The position numbers were made by a program, and so were the translations under genes. From Planctomycetota bacterium (GTDB lineage: Bacteria; Planctomycetota; UBA1135; UBA2386), in contig JAGQRA010000514.1 of assembly GCA_020425885.1 (NCBI GenBank), positions 1 through 36,290 of the forward strand: a stretch of 36,290 nt of DNA. Direction: 5' to 3'. The notes below the pieces were generated by a model. That model was not told the DNA's origin, made no database searches, and saw only the letters and a program-made list of their open reading frames with translations. Positions 31,926 to 36,290 of this stretch are shown here, piece after piece (positions within the stretch are counted from its first letter, which is position 1; the number at the start of each line of letters is the position of its first letter).

Positions 31926-33386
31926 GTGACGACCCGAATGTTGATCGAACGTGTTGCCGACTTCGCGAGCTTCGGCCGCGCGATGGCGGCTGGGCGAACG
32001 CTGCCGTTCACGCCGCTGAACTTGGCTCACATCTACGTGAAGCTCGACTTCGATCCTGCTCACGAGAACGCGCGCACAGCGGACGACGCGCGCGGTTTCC
32101 TCAAGTCGGTCGCTCGCGCCTCCGTTGCTGCGAGTCTCCTTGCCGAACGCTACGGCGGCGCACTCCTGGAGGTCCAAGGCTCGATGCTCCATGCCGCGGT
32201 GCCCAGCCGCGGAACCGTCGTGCGTGAGTTCGCCGCCGATCTCCATGGCATCTACCGCGCAGTGTTCAACGATTCGCGTCGCCGAGTTCGCGGATGGCGC
32301 ATGGCCGCCGACAGTGGCAAGACGCTCGTTGTCGCAAGCCGCGGCGTCCATGGGGACAACTCGTTCGTCTCGCTGGGAGAGTCCGCCAACCGACCAGCCA
32401 AGCACATCTACGCCCAGCTTGAGCTTGCCGAGGAACGGCGCTCTCTGCGGCGCTACTGCCTGGGTGTGCGCGACCCCGCCTCGGACCGTTGGCAGCACGT
32501 CGAGCTGGACTCCCTCCCGCAACGGCTCAACGAGGCCCGGGCGATCGCGGAGACAGCGCGCACGACGGATCCGCAGATGGAGTTCATGCCAGGTCTCCGC
32601 GCTCAGCAACAGCGAGTCACGGCACGGGCGACACCGCTTCCGCCAGCAGGCGCCCCGACGACTCCGACCGCCGACAGGCCAATCACCTACTTCGGCTGGG
32701 TGATGCGATGCGACCTCGACGGCTTCACGTCGCGCGTGGAGGACTGCATCGACGATGACGCCAAGCTGCTAGAACTGGCGCAACAGTTCTACGGCATCAT
32801 GGACGAGGCGGCCCAGTTCGTGACCCGGCACAGCGAAGTCATGGCACAGTTGCCTTGGGCGGGCGACAACTTCACGGCAGCCGTGCTGCGGGAGAGCAAG
32901 GACGACTACGACCAAGCCCTGCCGCGCCGCCTCGTTGAGGTGCCGCTAGACTTCGACAAGGACATGGCCGACACGGCGAAGCGAGGTGGCTTCGGCGGGT
33001 GGGCACACGCGGTTGCGGGTGGTGAAGTCCACGGTAACTCCAACGGCAACGTCTACCTCGGTAGCGTGATCGTCAGCGAACGCCGATTCCTTGTGGGCGT
33101 CGGGGAAGGCTTCGGTCGCAGCACCCAGGCATTCGCTGACGTGTGCCCCAAGCCCCAGGTTGTCGTTGTCTACGAGCCAGACTGGGCACGGCTCGACGAG
33201 TCCTACAAGGAGGCGTTCGAACAGGCGGTCACGGTCCGCGGCGAGCAGTCGTCACATTACCGGGTCGCGAACGCTGTGTCCTTGACGCGCGTTCGCGCGA
33301 AGCGGGACTCCGTCGCCATTCCCACCATCGTGACCACGGCGCCGAACCGCGCTCAACCGGTGTCAACGCGGCCCTATTCGAGGTGA
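31926..33386 (+). CDS. pycC: Nucleotide cyclase of the Pycsar (PycC-like) type
   Basis: The GTG at 31926 (VTTRMLIERV) has GGAG about ten bases upstream and gives 486 residues. An N-terminal region of about 240 residues is followed by a class III cyclase-type domain: MRCDLDGFTSRVED (Asp263, Asp265) matches the metal-binding D-x-x-GFT motif, and LPWAGDNFTAAV (Asp314) matches the second GD motif. The WAGDN form, and the partner effector with a cyclic-nucleotide-binding domain, point to a Pycsar pyrimidine cyclase and not to an adenylate cyclase; substrate cannot be read with certainty. It would make a cyclic nucleotide (probably cUMP or cCMP) on phage infection. Its stop overlaps the next start (GTGA). 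Confidence 0.78.
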   Translation: MTTRMLIERVADFASFGRAMAAGRTLPFTPLNLAHIYVKLDFDPAHENARTADDARGFLKSVARASVAASLLAERYGGALLEVQGSMLHAAVPSRGTVVREFAADLHGIYRAVFNDSRRRVRGWRMAADSGKTLVVASRGVHGDNSFVSLGESANRPAKHIYAQLELAEERRSLRRYCLGVRDPASDRWQHVELDSLPQRLNEARAIAETARTTDPQMEFMPGLRAQQQRVTARATPLPPAGAPTTPTADRPITYFGWVMRCDLDGFTSRVEDCIDDDAKLLELAQQFYGIMDEAAQFVTRHSEVMAQLPWAGDNFTAAVLRESKDDYDQALPRRLVEVPLDFDKDMADTAKRGGFGGWAHAVAGGEVHGNSNGNVYLGSVIVSERRFLVGVGEGFGRSTQAFADVCPKPQVVVVYEPDWARLDESYKEAFEQAVTVRGEQSSHYRVANAVSLTRVRAKRDSVAIPTIVTTAPNRAQPVSTRPYSR

Positions 33387-33880
33387 CACGGTCCTTGAAG
33401 TTCGCTCACCTCATCGCTGCGGAGCTTCGCGATTCGTCGGTTGCTTCGCCCCACAAGGGCTTTCTCTGTGTCAAGGGGCGGTTCGACGTGGGCTCTGTGA
33501 TAGCCAGCATCGCGGTCTTCGTTCCCGAGCGATTCGCCGACCTCAAGAAGGTGCCGCCGATCGTGCTGTGTTCGGAACCGTGGGTGAAGAAGGGTGCCGA
33601 CTGGCACAACGAGACTTCCCTGTGCTGGGTGCTCCCGGAGGAGTGGGAGGACGCGATGAACTGGCAGGGCAAGCCGGTCGATGCGATCATGGCAGAGGGG
33701 CTGGAGTGGTTCCTTGAGGGAGTGCGCTGCCTGATGAGCCGGCACTACCACGCCCATCTGGAGGGTATCGAGACTTGGCCCACCGAGTGGCCCGCCTGGA
33801 GCCACTACGAGGCCGGAGTCAGAGAGTACAAGCAAACCAAGAACAGGCCGCAGTCGGCCCGCGGAGCGAAGCAGCCATGA
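33383..33880 (+). CDS. E2 (ubiquitin-conjugating)-like protein
   Basis: The GTG at 33383 overlaps the cyclase stop by GTGA, giving 165 residues (VTRSLKFAHLIAAEL). VPPIVLCSEPWVKKGADWHNETSLCWVLPEEWED (positions 55-88) has the order of E2-like domains: PP, a His (His75) and a Cys in SLCWVLP (Cys81). It would be a Cys-dependent conjugating enzyme of the E2-only type. No E1 or deconjugase is present. In CBASS, such proteins join the nucleotide cyclase to targets; here the neighbour cyclase does not end in Gly (it ends RPYSR). Its stop overlaps the effector start (ATGA at 33877). I cannot judge how common this gene is in Pycsar operons. Confidence 0.65.
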   Translation: MTRSLKFAHLIAAELRDSSVASPHKGFLCVKGRFDVGSVIASIAVFVPERFADLKKVPPIVLCSEPWVKKGADWHNETSLCWVLPEEWEDAMNWQGKPVDAIMAEGLEWFLEGVRCLMSRHYHAHLEGIETWPTEWPAWSHYEAGVREYKQTKNRPQSARGAKQP

Positions 33881-34812
33881 TGGCGAGGTTCACCGGGAAC
33901 GATGGCCGTCCCAAGCTGATCGAAGCGTTGCTCCGTCATGACACCGTCGCTGGCGACGCCAGCCTTGCCGATCGGATTGCCGCAGCAGGTCAGCTCGTAC
34001 AGTTCGAGGCGGGCGAAACGATCTGCGAGCAGGGTCGTGCGGATGATGATGTGTTCTTCATCATCAATGGGGCGGTGAACGTCTTCGTGAACCACCAGCA
34101 CATCGGGACAAGAGAGAGCGGGACTGTCGTCGGTGAAATGGCTGCCGTTGATCCGTCGGCTGTCAGATCGGCCACCCTCAAGGCCGCTGACCAACTGGTC
34201 ACCCTCAAGATGTCCGCCACCGAGTTTCTGAGGGCTGGTGGAGACTCGGGGCCCTTCTGGCGACGCCTGGCGCAACTTGGCTTTGATCGGCTTCGCATGA
34301 GGGCGAGGTTTCATCTGCCGGCGAACCCTACGCCGATCATGTTCGTGGGATCCTCGGTGGAAGGTCTGTCGGTCGCACAGGAGTTGCCGGGCTGCCTGCA
34401 ACACGACAAGGTCATCGTTCGCCCGTGGACGACAAAGGGGGTCTTTGGGCCATCCGGCATTCCGATTGATGAACTCATCAGCCGTGTCGAAGAGGCCGAC
34501 TTCGCTCTGTTCGTGTTCGGGCCCGATGACAAGATCCAGTCGCGCGGCAAGGACTACTCGGCCCCGAGGGACAATGTCATCTTCGAGATGGGGCTGTTCA
34601 TGGGGCGCCTTGGCCGGGAACGGGTCTTCATGGTCAAGGACGCGAATGTTGACCTCAAGATCCCGAGCGACCTGACCGGCGTCACGCCCATCACCTACAG
34701 CTCCCACTCGGGCACCACCGAGGCGGATATCGCTGGAATCGTGTGTGCCGAACTGCGCAAGGCCATTCAGTCGAAGGGGGCCGTAGCGAACCGCATGAGG
34801 ATGGTGCCCTAG
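33877..34812 (+). CDS. pycTIR: cNMP-binding/TIR-like effector (PycTIR-like)
   Basis: The 311-residue protein starts MMARFTGNDG at an ATGA overlap with the E2-like gene. Residues about 25-130 form a cyclic-nucleotide-binding fold (FEAGETICEQGRADDDVFFI, then GTVVGEMAAVDPSAVRSATLKA, the binding-loop area). Residues about 150-290 are a TIR-like domain: IMFVGSSVEGL, ADFALFVFGPDD and NVIFEMGLFMGRLG, with Glu237 as the expected NAD-hydrolysing residue. On binding the cyclase product it would deplete NAD+ and stop the infected cell. The fold order matches known PycTIR effectors. Confidence 0.85.
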   Translation: MMARFTGNDGRPKLIEALLRHDTVAGDASLADRIAAAGQLVQFEAGETICEQGRADDDVFFIINGAVNVFVNHQHIGTRESGTVVGEMAAVDPSAVRSATLKAADQLVTLKMSATEFLRAGGDSGPFWRRLAQLGFDRLRMRARFHLPANPTPIMFVGSSVEGLSVAQELPGCLQHDKVIVRPWTTKGVFGPSGIPIDELISRVEEADFALFVFGPDDKIQSRGKDYSAPRDNVIFEMGLFMGRLGRERVFMVKDANVDLKIPSDLTGVTPITYSSHSGTTEADIAGIVCAELRKAIQSKGAVANRMRMVP

Positions 34813-34851
34813 CGAGTGCCAGAGGCGCCTCTCGAAACAGGAGGTTGAGCA

Positions 34852-35076
34852 ATGACCAAGGAACCGAAGAACCACGGCAAGCCGTGGACCGCGGCCCAAG
34901 AGGCCGAACTGCGCCGCTTGGCGCAGCAGAACACCCCGACACGCGTGATCGGGCTCAAGATGGGGCGGACGCCGGACGCCATCTACAAGCACGCCAGCGA
35001 GACGAACGTGCCGCTCAAGCCCACGAACCAGTCGCCCTACAACCGGCGGAATCCGAGAACGGGCACCAACTCATGA
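34852..35076 (+). CDS. Small Myb/SANT-like HTH protein
   Basis: The 74-residue protein (MTKEPKNHGKPWTAAQEAEL) has AGGAGG eight bases before its ATG. It has a SANT/Myb-like helix pattern (PWTAAQEAELRRLA, TPTRVIGLKMGRTPDAIYKHA) and ends LKPTNQSPYNRRN. Similar small proteins are widespread in bacteria as hypothetical proteins, and their role is unknown to me. It follows the TIR gene by 39 bp and overlaps the next start by ATGA, so it likely belongs to the operon. Confidence 0.7.
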   Translation: MTKEPKNHGKPWTAAQEAELRRLAQQNTPTRVIGLKMGRTPDAIYKHASETNVPLKPTNQSPYNRRNPRTGTNS

Positions 35077-35651
35077 CAAAGAAGAAGAAGGCGCCTCCCT
35101 CCGTGCGGCCGGGCGGAGCCAAGCAGCACGGCAATCTGGTGAACAACCTCGTGCATGTGTTCGTCGACGACCAGAACCTCTTCTGGGGAATCGTCAACGA
35201 CCGCCACGGCTCGAACTACCGTCTCGACTTCGGCGAACTGCTCAACGTCGTGTCCAAGGACTCGAAGGGCAAAGTCCGCGGGGTGAAGTCAGCCTACATC
35301 GCCGGGGTGATCCCTGATGACGATGACTTCTGGAAGGTCGCTGAGAACCAGGGCTTTGAGGTCCATCGTGGTTTCCTCGGCGCCAACAACCGCTCCAAGC
35401 AGGACGACGCGTTCCTCATCTCGGATCTTGTGGCAACCCTCTACGAGCAAGAGGGACCATCGACGATCGTGCTGGTTGCCGGTGATGCGGACTACGGACC
35501 ACCGCTCATGAAGGCCATCGAAAAGGGCTGGCGTGTCGAGGTAGCGTTCATCGCCCGCGGTGTCTCAACGGCGCTCACGCCGTTCGTGCACGAGTTCAGG
35601 ACGATCAACCCAGTAGACGTGCAGCATCTTGGCCATGGCTACCGCGGGTAG
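35073..35651 (+). CDS. NYN/PIN-like ribonuclease
   Basis: The 192-residue protein starts at the ATGA overlap at 35073 (MTKKKKAPPS). It has the NYN (LabA/DUF88-like) pattern: FVDDQNLFW (Asp32, Asp33), KQDDAFLISDLVATL (Asp111, Asp112, Asp118) and VLVAGDADYGPPL (Asp138, Asp140), the four-Asp set for metal-dependent RNA cleavage. It may act as an RNase in the defence operon or in RNA turnover. It is the last gene before the Kelch remnant. NYN genes occur both in and out of defence islands. Confidence 0.82.
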   Translation: MTKKKKAPPSVRPGGAKQHGNLVNNLVHVFVDDQNLFWGIVNDRHGSNYRLDFGELLNVVSKDSKGKVRGVKSAYIAGVIPDDDDFWKVAENQGFEVHRGFLGANNRSKQDDAFLISDLVATLYEQEGPSTIVLVAGDADYGPPLMKAIEKGWRVEVAFIARGVSTALTPFVHEFRTINPVDVQHLGHGYRG

Positions 35652-35720
35652 GTCGCAGCGGCATCTCCGATCCGCTCGCCGGGTAGCAGCAGAGCGCGAG
35701 GTAGGGCATAGGTAGCTCCC

Positions 35721-35840
35721 GCCGACCTGCCAGGACCTTCTCGGACCTGCTCAGGCCGGCTCTCGAGGCTGGTGCAGGTTGCGGATCCAGCACTTACGGG
35801 AGCGTTCGCCGGCTCGGACCTGCCCGAACCTGCTACCGCC
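35721..35840. repeat. 10-bp period arrays at the right end of the element
   Basis: Four 10-mers at 35721-35760 share the core GACC or GGCC at the same offset (GACCTG, GACCTT, GACCTG, GGCCGG). A second run has ACCTGC at 35818 and 35828, again 10 bp apart. TCCAGCA is at 35785-35791 between them. The arrays lie between the NYN stop and the Kelch remnant, with no gene. Confidence 0.5.
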
Positions 35841-35844
35841 GGTG

Positions 35845-36168
35845 GTTCCCGCCTTTCTCGCCGACACCTGGGACTACGATGGGGTCAACTGGTCCCTGCT
35901 TGCCCCCACAACCAACCCGTCGGCGCGTTCCGATCACGCAATGGTCTATGACAGCGCGCGCGGCAGAATCGTGCTCTTCGGTGGACTGGACGCGAGCTTC
36001 AGCTACCTCGCTGACACCTGGGAGTACGATGGAGTCAACTGGGTCCTGCGCACTCCCGCGATCAGCCCGCCAGCACGTGCCTACCACGCGATGGCCTACG
36101 ACAGCGTGCGCGGCCAGGTCGTGCTCTTCGGTGGGGGGTCGAACGTCGTCGGCCCGCTTTCTGAGTAA
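35845..36168 (+). pseudogene. Kelch-like gene remnant
   Basis: The sequence opens in the middle of a Kelch unit (FLADTWDYDGVNWSL) with no proper start, holds two full units (YDSARGRIVLFGG, YDSVRGQVVLFGG) and stops early at GPLSE where a new unit should go on. It has no signal peptide. The sequence around CTCGCCGACACCTGGGA (35857-35873) matches the end of the left Kelch-like gene (18000-18016) at 15 of 17 bases. It is probably the cut-off end of that gene, or a separate decayed copy. Confidence 0.6.
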
Positions 36169-36219
36169 GCGTCCGACGGGATGTCGCGGCTCTGCGCCCG
36201 GCGGCGGCGTGGCGCTGCG

Positions 36220-36290
36220 CTACTTGAGCGTCAGCTCGGCAGCAGCTGGCTCAGCCCCACCTGCGAACAGTGCCGCCCAGTTTGCCGGGA
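36220..36290 (-). CDS. Possible 3' end of a protein gene
   Basis: On the minus strand a frame enters from the window edge and ends at the stop at 36220-36222, reading PANWAALFAGGAEPAAAELTLK. This looks like a natural C-terminus (hydrophobic core then a charged strand), but 23 codons are too few to identify it. It would be convergent to the Kelch remnant. Confidence 0.3.
   Translation of the reverse strand, partial: PANWAALFAGGAEPAAAELTLK

Noticed and set aside
31738..31929. Small plus-strand frame before the cyclase
   Set aside because: No ribosome binding site and low-complexity residues; the region is better read as a control region.
21825..35840. CRISPR array
   Set aside because: Units are 9-10 bp, contiguous or nearly so, with no spacers of about 30 bp and no cas genes.
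35779..35844. Upstream part of the frame containing the Kelch remnant
   Set aside because: The first 22 codons start from a TTG, run through the array sequence and show no Kelch pattern; the Kelch match begins near 35850.
1..36290. tRNA or rRNA gene as an integration target
   Set aside because: No T-loop-like GGTTCGA sequence with a matching acceptor stem, and no rRNA-like sequence, was seen on either strand by eye.

Overview
The window looks like a high-GC chromosome segment from the Planctomycetota. This is inferred from gene style, not from a marker gene: an ECF sigma factor divergent from a Ser/Thr kinase with WD40 repeats, several secreted Kelch or beta-propeller-like proteins that share a Cys-containing C-terminal domain, and an O-mannosyltransferase-like GT-C protein with TPRs. 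No rRNA, tRNA or CRISPR array was found.

Positions 1-18,000 look like resident chromosome. They hold a secreted 11-unit Kelch-like protein (35-2272, -), an M14 zinc carboxypeptidase (2343-3302, -), a GT-C/TPR membrane protein (3454-5109, +), a secreted papain-like protease (5145-7208, -), an ECF sigma factor (7293-7871, -) divergent from a kinase-WD40 protein (7930-11112, +) across a 58-bp gap with a perfect 16-bp palindrome, a secreted protein of unknown role (11128-12585, +), a second secreted repeat protein (14074-16323, -) and a second Kelch-like gene (16683-18038, +). A DUF4143-type AAA ATPase (12647-13885, -) sits between two 119-bp direct repeats, each carrying the fused 3' ends of the two convergent neighbours, so it looks inserted.

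Positions about 18,017-35,856 look like a mobile element or a composite of several. The Kelch gene on the left stops, and a Kelch remnant on the right (35,857-36,168) resumes, at the same point of the Kelch unit, which suggests one gene was split. Inside are a satellite-like replication/packaging part (HTH regulator, AEP-primase/SF3 helicase, terminase-small-subunit-like protein, four small proteins), a tyrosine integrase with an AlpA-like excisionase, a C5-methyltransferase with a probable type II endonuclease, a thymine-hypermodification-family protein, two envelope proteins, an XRE regulator, and a tightly overlapping Pycsar-like operon (nucleotide cyclase, E2-like protein, cNMP-binding/TIR effector) followed by a Myb/SANT-like small protein and a NYN nuclease.

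The noncoding gaps between these modules carry short GC-rich arrays with a strict 10-bp period (9 bp in one gap), often next to CTGCTGGA/TCCAGCAG sequences. Two homologous noncoding blocks of about 100 bp flank the integrase-excisionase pair. This modular pattern and the cyclase-E2-TIR operon are the most interesting features. Starts were chosen by ribosome binding sites, stop/start overlaps and signal peptides. All family names rest on motif recognition; no database search was possible.
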